Below are positions 1 to 7,389 of a DNA stretch of 10,918 nucleotides, piece after piece. This DNA is from JBOGGN01 sp050744165 (GTDB lineage Bacteria; Actinomycetota; Acidimicrobiia; Acidimicrobiales; Palsa-688): NCBI GenBank assembly GCA_050744165.1, contig JBOGGN010000286.1:1-10918 (forward strand), read 5' to 3'. A model generated the notes under the pieces. That model saw nothing but the letters and a program-made list of their open reading frames with translations, made no database searches and was not told where the DNA came from. The stretch's first letter is position 1. Every line of letters starts with the position of its first letter. The translations under genes and the position numbers were made by a program.

Positions 1-68
1 ACCGTCCACTCCCGCGTCACGCTCGTAACCGTAAGGGGTCACGTCGCGTGAGGTGCAAGGGGATTCTC

Positions 69-103
69 TGAGTTCGATCTGACGACCCAGTTAGGTTGCG
101 ACG
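69..103 (+). promoter_or_regulatory. Probable leaderless promoter (-10 TAGGTT)
   Basis: TAGGTT at 92-97 fits the actinobacterial -10 pattern TANNNT. Exactly six bases separate it from the ATG at 104, so transcription would begin at or next to the start codon. No Shine-Dalgarno sequence precedes this ATG, which agrees with a leaderless mRNA. The -35 region, around 69-74 (TGAGTT), is poor. The arrangement is read directly from the sequence; promoter activity is inference. Confidence 0.45.
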
Positions 104-925
104 ATGAATCCGATGGCCCGCCGGATGTTCGAGCTCGTCGAGCCGATCGGTGTCATTCCGTATTCGGCCGACGAACCCAACGAGACGATGTTCGCCCTGG
201 GGTTCACGAACTACTGGGACACCTACTTCGCGGGACGGGCGGCACCCCTGGGCCTGGTACCGGCGGAGGTGGTGGACGCGCTCTTCTACAATTTCGCTCC
301 CGGCGAGGTGGCCCGCCACATCCCGAAGGTGTGGCGCACCACCACGCCTGAGGCGGCGATCGCCGCTCGTCAGATGGGCTGCGTGAAGGCGTTGCGGCGG
401 ATCCTCGGCGATCACGTGGACTCTCCCGCCTTCGCACGAGCCGCGGGACTGCTGCTCAAGGCGGCGACCAGCGCAGCGTACGAGGGTCGGCCCATGTACG
501 CAGCGCTTCGCGCCATGCCAATCCCCGAAGAGGTTGTGGCCCGTCTTTTCCATGCCGCGTCATTGCTGCGCGAGTACCGCGGCGACGGGCACATCGCCGC
601 CTTGATGAGCGAAGGTGTCGGGGGTCTCGAAGCTCACGCCCTCTTCGCCCTCGACATGGGGATGCCCGCGGAGAACTTCGGACGCATACACCACCTTCCG
701 GCGGCGCAGCTCGCCACTGTGGTCGGCGGGTTACGCGATCGCGACCTGATCGGGGACGACGGTTGGCTCAGCGATGAGGGTCGCGCCGTCCGCCAACGGG
801 TTGAGGCGCTTACCGACCGTCTCGCGGCGAAGCCCTACGAGAGCCTTGGGCCCGACGAGCTTGACGAGCTCATCGTCACTCTCGATCCGCTGGCCACGCT
901 GCTAGTCGCCGCCCAGGACTGGTAG
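104..925 (+). CDS. SCO6745-family winged-helix protein
   Basis: This 273-residue soluble protein resembles the actinobacterial SCO6745 family, which is related to SalK-type proteins and has no established biochemical role. The N-terminal two thirds are helical and carry the family-like stretch FYNFAPGEVARHIPKVW at residues 61-77. A second conserved-looking stretch, around GHIAALMSEGVGGLEAH, lies at 162-178. Residues about 197-270 look like a MarR-type winged helix: LPAAQLATVVGGLRDRDLI as helix and recognition region, then a wing near DDGWLSDEGRAVR. There is no signal peptide or membrane segment. The ATG at 104 was chosen because it follows a -10 box at the leaderless distance; the ATG at 113 is in frame but less well placed. 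The gene stands alone and converges on pyruvate carboxylase. Family assignment is from remembered motifs. A DNA-binding or ligand-binding role is inference. Confidence 0.85.
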   Translation: MNPMARRMFELVEPIGVIPYSADEPNETMFALGFTNYWDTYFAGRAAPLGLVPAEVVDALFYNFAPGEVARHIPKVWRTTTPEAAIAARQMGCVKALRRILGDHVDSPAFARAAGLLLKAATSAAYEGRPMYAALRAMPIPEEVVARLFHAASLLREYRGDGHIAALMSEGVGGLEAHALFALDMGMPAENFGRIHHLPAAQLATVVGGLRDRDLIGDDGWLSDEGRAVRQRVEALTDRLAAKPYESLGPDELDELIVTLDPLATLLVAAQDW

Positions 926-932
926 GTGGTCC

Positions 933-3900
933 TCAAACGCCGGTTGTGGGACCACTCCCGCTGGGGGCGACGATGAGTAGGAGGTCGCCGCCCTCGACGC
1001 TGTGGGGACCGGTCAGGAGGACACGCTCGACGGTGCCCGCGACCGGCGAGGTGATCGAGGCTTCCATCTTCATCGCTTCGATCGTGGCGACCGTCTGTCC
1101 CGCCTGGACGTTGTCGCCGGCGGTGACCGTGACGGTGACGGCTCCGGCGTGGGGCGCCGCGACATGGCCGGGCTGAGAGGGGTCGGCCTTCTCCAGGCTC
1201 GGCCTCTTCACCGAGACGGAGTGGTCGCGTACCGACACTGGCCGGAGCTGCCCGTTGAGGGTGCACATGACGTTGCGCATGCCGCGGTCGTCGGGCACAC
1301 CGATGGCTTCAAGGGTCGCAATCACGACCCGGCCCGGCTCGATGTCGATGGGCCGCTCGTCGCCCGGGGTGAGCCCGTACAGGAACTCCGGGGTGGGGAG
1401 CACCGACACGTCGCCGTACGCCTGGCGCGCGGCCAGGAAGTCCCGCGTCGGCTCGGGGAAGAGCAACCGGTTGAGGGTGCCCCGCCGGTCAGTGGCGAGC
1501 CCCTCCCGGTCGGCGCCGGTGAGAGGTTGTTTCCGTCGCGGGACGGTCCGTCCCGCGAGCGCCCGTGAGCGGAAGGGCTCGGGCCACCCTCCGGCGGGGA
1601 TGCCGAGCTCGCCGTCAAGGAAGCCGATCACCGATTGGGGGATGTCGAAGCGTTGGGGGTTGCGGGCGAACTCGTCGGGGTCCGCTCCGACCGCAACGAG
1701 GTAGAGCGCGAGGTCTCCGACAACCTTGCTCGTCGGTGTCACCTTGACGATGTTGCCGAGGATCCGGTTGGCAGCGCTGTACATGTCCTCGATCGCCTCG
1801 AACTTCTCTCCGAGGCCGAGCGCGATCGCCTGCTGGCGTAGGTTCGATAGCTGCCCGCCGGGGATCTCGTGTGTGTAGACCCGTCCCGTTGGTGCCGGCA
1901 GCCCCGACTCGAACGGTGCGTACATCCGCCGCACCGCCTCCCAGTACGGGTCGAGGGCGCAGACCGCGTGGAAGTCCAGCTCGGTCGGGCGTGGTGTGTT
2001 TGCGGTGGCGGCGACCAGCGCGGACAGCGACGGCTGGCTCGTCGTGCCGGACATGGGCGCGCTGCACGCGTCCACGGCGTCGACGCCGGCGTCGATCGCC
2101 GCCAGGAGCGTCGCCAGCTGGCCGCCAGCGGTGTCATGGGTGTGGAGATGGACGGGAAGGTCGAATCGGGAGCGCAGCTCCGAGACGAGCCGACGTGCGG
2201 CAGGGGCGCGCAGCAGACCGGCCATGTCCTTGATCGCCAGGACATGCGCCCCGGCTTCGACGATCTCTTCAGCTAGTCGCAGGTAGTAGTCGAGCGTGTA
2301 GAGCTTCTCACCGGGGTCCGACAGGTCGCCGGTGTAACAGAGCGCCACCTCGGCGACGGCGGTCCCGGTGGCCCGCACCGCGTCGATCGCAGCACGCATG
2401 GGGCCGATGTTGTTGAGCGCGTCGAAGATCCGGAACACGGCGATGCCCGAATCCGTCGCCTCGGCGACGAAGGCGTCGGTTACCTCGACTGGGTAGGGGG
2501 TGTAGCCAACGGTGTTGGCGCCGCGCAGCAGCATCTGGAGGCACACGTTCGGCAACGCCTCACGCAGGGCTGAGAGCCGCTCCCAGGGGTCCTCATGCAG
2601 GAAGCGCAAGGCAACGTCGTAGGTGGCCCCACCCCACGCCTCGACGCTCCACAGTTGCGGCGTGAGCCGCGCCAGGTAGGGGGCGACGACGACGAGGTCG
2701 CGGGTGCGCACTCGTGTCGCCAGCAGCGACTGATGGGCGTCCCGGAAGGTCGTGTCGGTGACGGCGACCTCGGTCTGCGCTCGCAGCCGCCGGGCGAACC
2801 CATCAGGGCCGAGGGTCGCCAACAGGTGGCGCGAGCCGTGTGCCGCGGGGACAGAGAGGTCCAACGGGGGCAGCTTCGAGGCCGGGTCGAGGCGGCCAAC
2901 CGGTTGTCCGTATGGTCGGTTCACCGTGATCTCGGCGAGATAGGTCAAAAGCCGCGTGCCGACCGCCAGCTCTGGGCGGGCGGTGACGAGGTGGGGGCGG
3001 TTCTCGATGAAGGAGGTCGTGACACCACCAGCGAGGAAGTCCGGGTCCTCCAAAACGGCCTGCAGGAACTGGATGTTGGTGGCGACACCACGGACGCGGA
3101 ACTCGTTGAGCGCCCGGCGGGCGCGGCGCACCGCGGTCGCGAAATCGCTTCCCCGACAGGTCACCTTCACCAAGAGCGAGTCGAAGTGCGGGTTGATCTC
3201 GGCGCCCGCGTAGGTGGTGCCGCCGTCGAGCCGCACGCCCGCCCCACCCGAGGAACGGTATGACGCGATCCTGCCGGTGTCAGGGCGGAACCCGTTGGCG
3301 GGGTCCTCGCAGGTGATCCGGCACTGCAACGCCGCGCCCCGCACGCGCACGGATTCCTGATGCAGTCCCAGTTCCGCCAAGGTGGCACCGGCGGCGATCG
3401 ACAGCTGGGTGACCAAGAGGTCGACGTCGGTGACCTCCTCCGTGACGGTGTGCTCGACCTGGATCCGCGGGTTCATCTCGATGAAGACATGGCTGCCGTC
3501 CGCACCAACGAGGAACTCGACCGTGCCGGTGTTGAGATAGCCGATCGAACCGGCAAAGCGGACCGCATCCGCGCAGATCCGGTCCCGCAGCTCAGGGTCG
3601 AGGTTGGGCGCCGGCGCGATCTCGACCACCTTCTGGTGTCGCCGTTGCACCGAGCAGTCGCGCTCGAAAAGGTGGATCACCTCGCCGGTGGCGTCGGCCA
3701 CGATCTGGACCTCGATGTGCCGTGGCTCGACGACCGCGCGTTCGAGGAACACCGTCGCATCGCCGAACGCGCCCGCCGCCTCGCGCATCGCGGACTCGAG
3801 CGAGAACCGCAGCTCGGGCGGCGTGGCGACGCGCCGCATGCCCCGCCCGCCGCCACCGGCGACGGCTTTGACGAACAGGGGAAAGCCGACGAGATCAGCT

Positions 3901-4340
3901 GCGGCGACGAGCTGGTCGACGTCCGCCGATGGCGGGCTGCTCAGAAGCACCGGTAGGCCCGCGGCCCGAGCCGCGGCGACCGCTCGGGCCTTGTTTCCCG
4001 TGAGGGCCAGTACCGACGGCGACGGCCCGACGAAGGTGATCCCCGCGTTCAGGCACGCCTCAGCCAGTGCAGGGTTCTCCGACAGGAAGCCGTAGCCCGG
4101 GTAGATCGCGTCCGCCCCAGCAGCGACCGCCGCCTCCACGATCGCTCGCGAGTCGAGGTACGCCCGAACCGGGTGACCCCGCTCGCCGATCTCGTATGCC
4201 TCGTCGGCGCGCAGCCGATGCTCGGAATGGCGATCCTCGTACGGGAACACCGCCACCGTTCGCGACCCGAGTTCGTGAGCGGCGCGGAACGCCCGGACGG
4301 CGATCTCGCCCCGGTTCGCCACTAGTACCTTTCTGAACAC
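933..4340 (-). CDS. pyc: Pyruvate carboxylase
   Basis: Biotin-dependent cytoplasmic enzyme that carboxylates pyruvate to oxaloacetate using ATP and bicarbonate, refilling the TCA cycle. At 1135 residues it is full length for the single-chain, normally tetrameric form. The biotin carboxylase domain spans about residues 1-450, with the ATP-grasp glycine loop AGGGGRGMRR at 161-170 and EMNPRIQVEHTVTE at 288-301. The carboxyltransferase domain covers about 525-800: DTTFRDAHQSLLATR at 529-543 gives metal ligand Asp529, IKDMAGLL contains the expected carbamylated Lys704, and HLHTHDT gives metal ligands His731 and His733. The conserved PYC C-terminal region follows. The biotinyl domain is at about 1058-1127 with EAMKMEAS, making Lys1091 the biotin attachment site. 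The start is GTG, six bases after AAGGAG, and gives the usual N-terminus FRKVLVANRGEIAVR. No key residue is missing. It is transcribed alone, divergently from the penicillin-binding protein gene. Confidence 0.98.
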   Translation of the reverse strand: MFRKVLVANRGEIAVRAFRAAHELGSRTVAVFPYEDRHSEHRLRADEAYEIGERGHPVRAYLDSRAIVEAAVAAGADAIYPGYGFLSENPALAEACLNAGITFVGPSPSVLALTGNKARAVAAARAAGLPVLLSSPPSADVDQLVAAADLVGFPLFVKAVAGGGGRGMRRVATPPELRFSLESAMREAAGAFGDATVFLERAVVEPRHIEVQIVADATGEVIHLFERDCSVQRRHQKVVEIAPAPNLDPELRDRICADAVRFAGSIGYLNTGTVEFLVGADGSHVFIEMNPRIQVEHTVTEEVTDVDLLVTQLSIAAGATLAELGLHQESVRVRGAALQCRITCEDPANGFRPDTGRIASYRSSGGAGVRLDGGTTYAGAEINPHFDSLLVKVTCRGSDFATAVRRARRALNEFRVRGVATNIQFLQAVLEDPDFLAGGVTTSFIENRPHLVTARPELAVGTRLLTYLAEITVNRPYGQPVGRLDPASKLPPLDLSVPAAHGSRHLLATLGPDGFARRLRAQTEVAVTDTTFRDAHQSLLATRVRTRDLVVVAPYLARLTPQLWSVEAWGGATYDVALRFLHEDPWERLSALREALPNVCLQMLLRGANTVGYTPYPVEVTDAFVAEATDSGIAVFRIFDALNNIGPMRAAIDAVRATGTAVAEVALCYTGDLSDPGEKLYTLDYYLRLAEEIVEAGAHVLAIKDMAGLLRAPAARRLVSELRSRFDLPVHLHTHDTAGGQLATLLAAIDAGVDAVDACSAPMSGTTSQPSLSALVAATANTPRPTELDFHAVCALDPYWEAVRRMYAPFESGLPAPTGRVYTHEIPGGQLSNLRQQAIALGLGEKFEAIEDMYSAANRILGNIVKVTPTSKVVGDLALYLVAVGADPDEFARNPQRFDIPQSVIGFLDGELGIPAGGWPEPFRSRALAGRTVPRRKQPLTGADREGLATDRRGTLNRLLFPEPTRDFLAARQAYGDVSVLPTPEFLYGLTPGDERPIDIEPGRVVIATLEAIGVPDDRGMRNVMCTLNGQLRPVSVRDHSVSVKRPSLEKADPSQPGHVAAPHAGAVTVTVTAGDNVQAGQTVATIEAMKMEASITSPVAGTVERVLLTGPHSVEGGDLLLIVAPSGSGPTTGV

Positions 4341-4346
4341 ACGGGA

Positions 4347-4352
4347 CTCCTT
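4347..4352 (-). promoter_or_regulatory. Ribosome binding site of pyc
   Basis: On the minus strand this reads AAGGAG, six bases before the GTG at 4340-4338. It decides in favour of the GTG start, which also matches the conserved N-terminus of biotin carboxylase domains. Confidence 0.8.
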
Positions 4353-4554
4353 GACGCCGACTCAGGGGAAAGCTATCGCCGCGGGTGACAGCCTCGGGCG
4401 CCGAAGGGCTGGTCTGGGCCCCGGCGCGGCCTGGAGCGGCAAGTGGCCCAGGTGCACGGCGAGGGCGCAAAGGTGACGAACCAGCAGCAATCGGCACGGT
4501 CGTCCGCCGGTCCGTTTGGCCCTCTCGGTATTTGGGCACCCGTTCAAGAGCACC
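4353..4554. promoter_or_regulatory. Divergent pyc / penicillin-binding protein promoter region
   Basis: This non-coding gap must hold promoters for both divergent genes. On the minus strand TAGCTT (4375-4370) fits a TANNNT -10 box about 30 bases before the pyc start, but no good -35 hexamer lies 16-18 bases upstream of it. On the plus strand GGTATTTGG near 4527-4535 is a weak -10-like sequence. CTGGGCC at 4414-4420 and GGCCCAG at 4445-4451 form a 7-bp inverted repeat with a 24-base loop, which could arise by chance at this G+C. A regulatory role is expected from gene orientation; the individual boxes are weak. Confidence 0.4.
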
Positions 4555-6714
4555 ATGCCACCCGCTTCCCAGAGTCCCCCCAAGCGGCTTGGGCCCCGGA
4601 AGCCGACGTCTCGGGCCGGAAGGGTGGCGCTCTATGCAGTCCTGTGGTGCTTCGGCTTCGCCGTGCTGGCGCTCGTGATCCTCATCATCGTGGTGTCCCG
4701 GACGAAGGTGCCCCTGCCCGAGGACCTCTCCGGGGTCCAGACGACGCTCGTCACCTACTCCGACGGCTCCCCCTTGGGCGCAATCCAGGCCCAGAACCGC
4801 ATCATCATCCCCCTGAGCCAAGTCCCGCCCCAGGTCAAGGCCGCGGTGCTGGCAGCGGAGGACAAGAACTACTACAGCGAGCCGGGGGTGTCTGTACCGG
4901 GGATCATCCGGGCCGCCTTTACTGACATCATCCACCACCGGTTGGAGGCCGGCGGCTCGACCATCACCCAGCAGTACGTGAAGAACGCCTTCGTCGGCAA
5001 CCAGCGCACCTTCACCCGCAAGCTGAAGGAGGCGATCATCGCCTTCAAGCTGAACCAGCGCTACAGCAAGGACGACATACTCAGCTTCTATCTGAACACG
5101 ATCTACTTCGGGCGGGGGGCCTATGGCATTGAGGCCGCGTCGCAGACCTACTTCGGGGTGGCTACCTCCAAGCTGACAACGGCCCAGGGGGCCGTGCTGG
5201 CCGGATCCATCCGATCCCCCGAGTTCCTCGATCCGTCGTCGAACCCCACCGATGCCATGGTCCGCTGGCACGAGGTGATCAGCGCCATGGTCCGTGACGG
5301 CTCCCTCTCCTCGGACCAGGCGGCGACCCTGACCTTCCCCGCCGCGCGGGCGCGGTCGGGAGGCGCACCGGGGGGGCAGGGCAACCTGTCGGACGAATCG
5401 GGCTACCTGCTCGACCTGGTGCGCTCAGAACTCGAGGCCCGCCACTTCACCACCCAGCAGATCTACCAGGGCGGGCTGCGGGTCAAGACGACGATTGAGC
5501 CCAAGGCCGAGATGGCCGCCATCAACGCCGTCGATGGCGTACTCAAGAGTCCGAACGACCCCCAGGCGGCACTGGTCGCCGTGGAGCCAGGCACCGGCCG
5601 AATTCTGGCTCTTTATGGTGGCCGCGATTACGCGACCCGCCAATTCGACAACGCCACCCAGGCGCTGCGCCAACCCGGGTCGTCGTTCAAGCCGTACGTG
5701 CTCGGGGCTGCGCTCAGCCAGGGCATCTCGTTGCAAACGACGTTTAACGGGGCTTCACCGCAGACCTTCCCGGGTTACAACATGCCCGTGAGCAACTTCG
5801 CAGACGAGCAGTTCGGAAAGATCAACCTCATAGACGCCACCGCCAACAGCGTCAATACGGTCTACGTCCCCCTGGCCCAGCGGGCTGGGCTCTCGCAGGT
5901 GGTCAACACCGCCCGCGCGGCCGGCATCCCGAATGGCAATCCGGGCAATGGCCTTCAGACTGCGGTCACTCTCCAGCCCGACCCCTCCCTGGCTTTGGGG
6001 ACATCCGAGGTACACCCCATCGACCAGGCCGCGGCGTATGCCACCTTCGCAGCAGAGGGCAAGGCCGCCACCCCGTTTCTCGTTGACACCGTGAGCACCG
6101 CCAAGGGTCAGCAGCTGTACCACTCCTCGGTGAGGGCCCCGCAGACCATCGACAAGAACGTGGTCGCCGACTTGACCTTCGCGCTCGAGCACGTCATCTC
6201 CGAAGGGACGGCGTCCCCCGAGGCGGGCCTCGCCGGAGGACGGCCCGCGGCAGGCAAGACCGGTACGACCTCCGATTCCAAGGACGCGTGGTTCTGTGGG
6301 TACACCCCGAGCCTGGCCGCCGCGGTCTGGATGGGCTACGACCCGAAGAACCCAGGGGACAAGTCGACACTGACCTCGGTCGAGGGTGTGCCGACTGTCA
6401 CCGGGGGGACGCTGCCCGCCCGCATCTGGAAGCGGTTCATGGACGCCACCCTGTCCGGAACACCCTTCCAGCAATTCCCTCCACCGGCCAACGTCGGCCA
6501 GGTTACGACGACGACTTCATCGACGTCGACGTCGACGTCGACCAGCACCTCCACGACCACCACCTCGACGGTGCCGGTGTTCACCATCCCCACAAACCCC
6601 ACGCCGACATTCCGAGTCCCCACGACCACGATTCATATCCCTTCGACGACCGGGCCCAAGCCAGCGACAACAACCACGCTGGTCCCAACGACCACCGCCC
6701 CCGCCCGTCGCTAG
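4555..6714 (+). CDS. Class A penicillin-binding protein (GT51 + transpeptidase)
   Basis: Bifunctional peptidoglycan synthase that polymerises lipid II and cross-links stem peptides outside the membrane. From the ATG at 4555 it has 719 residues: a short basic cytoplasmic tail, one membrane anchor (about 24-47), then a GT51 glycosyltransferase at about 80-240. That domain has catalytic Glu102 in AAEDKNYY, GGSTITQQ at 133-140, and LNTIYFGRGAYGIEAAS near 180-196. The transpeptidase domain (about 330-640) has all three active-site motifs: SSFK at 376-379 with nucleophile Ser376, SVN at 432-434, and KTGT at 568-571. The tail from about 651 is rich in Thr, Ser and Pro and is probably an extended extracytoplasmic segment. 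An in-frame TTG at 4516 would add 13 residues. I preferred the ATG because AAGAG lies four bases before it and nothing resembling a ribosome site precedes the TTG. The start is the least certain part. I do not assign a specific paralogue name. Confidence 0.95.
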   Translation: MPPASQSPPKRLGPRKPTSRAGRVALYAVLWCFGFAVLALVILIIVVSRTKVPLPEDLSGVQTTLVTYSDGSPLGAIQAQNRIIIPLSQVPPQVKAAVLAAEDKNYYSEPGVSVPGIIRAAFTDIIHHRLEAGGSTITQQYVKNAFVGNQRTFTRKLKEAIIAFKLNQRYSKDDILSFYLNTIYFGRGAYGIEAASQTYFGVATSKLTTAQGAVLAGSIRSPEFLDPSSNPTDAMVRWHEVISAMVRDGSLSSDQAATLTFPAARARSGGAPGGQGNLSDESGYLLDLVRSELEARHFTTQQIYQGGLRVKTTIEPKAEMAAINAVDGVLKSPNDPQAALVAVEPGTGRILALYGGRDYATRQFDNATQALRQPGSSFKPYVLGAALSQGISLQTTFNGASPQTFPGYNMPVSNFADEQFGKINLIDATANSVNTVYVPLAQRAGLSQVVNTARAAGIPNGNPGNGLQTAVTLQPDPSLALGTSEVHPIDQAAAYATFAAEGKAATPFLVDTVSTAKGQQLYHSSVRAPQTIDKNVVADLTFALEHVISEGTASPEAGLAGGRPAAGKTGTTSDSKDAWFCGYTPSLAAAVWMGYDPKNPGDKSTLTSVEGVPTVTGGTLPARIWKRFMDATLSGTPFQQFPPPANVGQVTTTTSSTSTSTSTSTSTTTTSTVPVFTIPTNPTPTFRVPTTTIHIPSTTGPKPATTTTLVPTTTAPARR
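6499..6711 (+). repeat. Low-complexity Thr/Ser/Pro tail with TCGACG hexamer repeat
   Basis: This coding stretch specifies the Thr/Ser/Pro-rich end of the penicillin-binding protein. At 6520-6543 the hexamer TCGACG occurs three times and then once as TCGACC, encoding four Ser-Thr pairs. Because the unit is six bases, gain or loss of copies would keep the frame. Bases 6520-6541 are also a perfect 22-bp palindrome. Thr-rich tails on envelope proteins are frequent in actinobacteria; glycosylation or wall association is possible but not shown here. Confidence 0.8.
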
Positions 6715-6810
6715 CCTCGATTCTGCGATCCCCGAAGCGCAGCCCGGGGTGTGCAGACGTGCGAAAAAATCATCAGGTCGCGAAATTTTCCGCGTGGGAG
6801 ATGGAACACT
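6715..6810. other. Short intergenic region with small inverted repeats
   Basis: The 96 bases after the penicillin-binding protein stop contain two mutually exclusive 5-bp hairpins: CTGCG 6723-6727 with CGCAG 6738-6742, and CCCCG 6730-6734 with CGGGG 6745-6749. Neither is followed by a T-run, so I do not call a terminator. Bases 6779-6794 (CGCGAAATTTTCCGCG) form an imperfect palindrome just before the next gene. GGGAG at 6796-6800 is the likely ribosome binding site for the ATG at 6811. Confidence 0.4.
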
Positions 6811-7248
6811 ATGAGCGTGGCCGATTCCGATCGCCAGGCAGCCATGCAAGTACAGCTTTCCGTTCGACGCGGACGCGAAGCGATCGAGTTCTACAAGGCG
6901 GCCTTCGGTGCAGAAGAGAGCTATCGCTTCGGCGGCACAGACGACCACGAGGATGTCGTCTCTCAGCTCATCGTCAACGGAACACCATTCTGGGTCGAGG
7001 ACGAGTCGCCTCCGAATGGGAACTTCAGCCCCGAGACCCTCGGGGGCTCGACGGAGCGTTTGTTGCTGATAGTCGAACAGCCTTACGACGTCGTCACCCG
7101 GGCAATTCGTCTCGGAGCCTCCGAGATCACTCCGGTCGCGGAGGAGCACGGATGGCTGCTCGGGCGCATCGACGACCCCTATGGCCACCGATGGGAGATC
7201 GGTCACCCGCTGGGCGATTGGCCGCCCCGAGGTTCGGGAGCCATTTGA
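6811..7248 (+). CDS. VOC-family (glyoxalase/bleomycin-resistance fold) protein
   Basis: A 145-residue cytoplasmic protein with the vicinal-oxygen-chelate fold, close in pattern to PhnB-like members. Visible signatures are REAIEFYKAAFGAEE near residues 22-36 (first helix of the fold), a central strand near NGTPFWVEDESP, the repeat-type helix around YDVVTRAIRLGASEITPV, and the closing DDPYGHRWEIGHPLGDWPP. The closing strand keeps a Glu in HRWEIGHP, where many metal-dependent members have a ligand. The first strand (AMQVQLSV) lacks the usual His, so metal binding and enzymatic activity are uncertain. The ATG at 6811 follows GGGAG by ten bases; an upstream in-frame GTG at 6751 would add residues atypical for the fold. 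Substrate unknown. It lies downstream of the penicillin-binding protein gene, with no evident functional link. Confidence 0.85.
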   Translation: MSVADSDRQAAMQVQLSVRRGREAIEFYKAAFGAEESYRFGGTDDHEDVVSQLIVNGTPFWVEDESPPNGNFSPETLGGSTERLLLIVEQPYDVVTRAIRLGASEITPVAEEHGWLLGRIDDPYGHRWEIGHPLGDWPPRGSGAI

Positions 7249-7376
7249 CGCTCAGGTTCGCCGTACCGCGCCACGGCCTCGCCAGGATCGCTCGGAGGGA
7301 CGAGGTGGCGTGGGTCGGCGCACTTTTCCACCCTGATGTCAGGTTCCGGCCAGGATGACTTCACGGAATCGAGACT

Positions 7377-7383
7377 GGGGAGG
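7377..7383 (+). promoter_or_regulatory. Ribosome binding site choosing the 7390 start
   Basis: GGGGAGG lies six bases before the ATG at 7390. A second candidate, GGAGGGG at 7414-7420, sits only two to four bases before the in-frame ATG at 7423, which is short. This favours 7390, although the protein family usually begins near residue 12 of the longer form, so both starts may be usable. Confidence 0.6.
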
Positions 7384-7389
7384 AACACG

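Noticed and set aside
4516..4554. TTG start adding 13 residues to the penicillin-binding protein.
   Set aside because: No ribosome site precedes the TTG. The ATG at 4555 gives a usual short basic tail before the membrane anchor. It remains a possible alternative.
4060..5271. A 403-codon open frame on the minus strand overlapping the start of pyc and of the penicillin-binding protein.
   Set aside because: It runs antisense to the well-supported GT51 domain and overlaps pyc in another frame. Its translation is low-complexity Arg/Gly/Pro-rich with no domain, as expected for shadow frames in high-G+C DNA.
6723..6769. Possible rho-independent terminator after the penicillin-binding protein gene.
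   Set aside because: The stems are only 5 bp, compete with each other, and are followed by an A-run rather than a T-run on the coding strand.
6288..7358. A 356-codon open frame on the plus strand spanning the end of the penicillin-binding protein and the first VOC gene.
   Set aside because: It crosses two real genes in another frame. The translation is His/Asp/Arg-rich and shows no recognisable motif.
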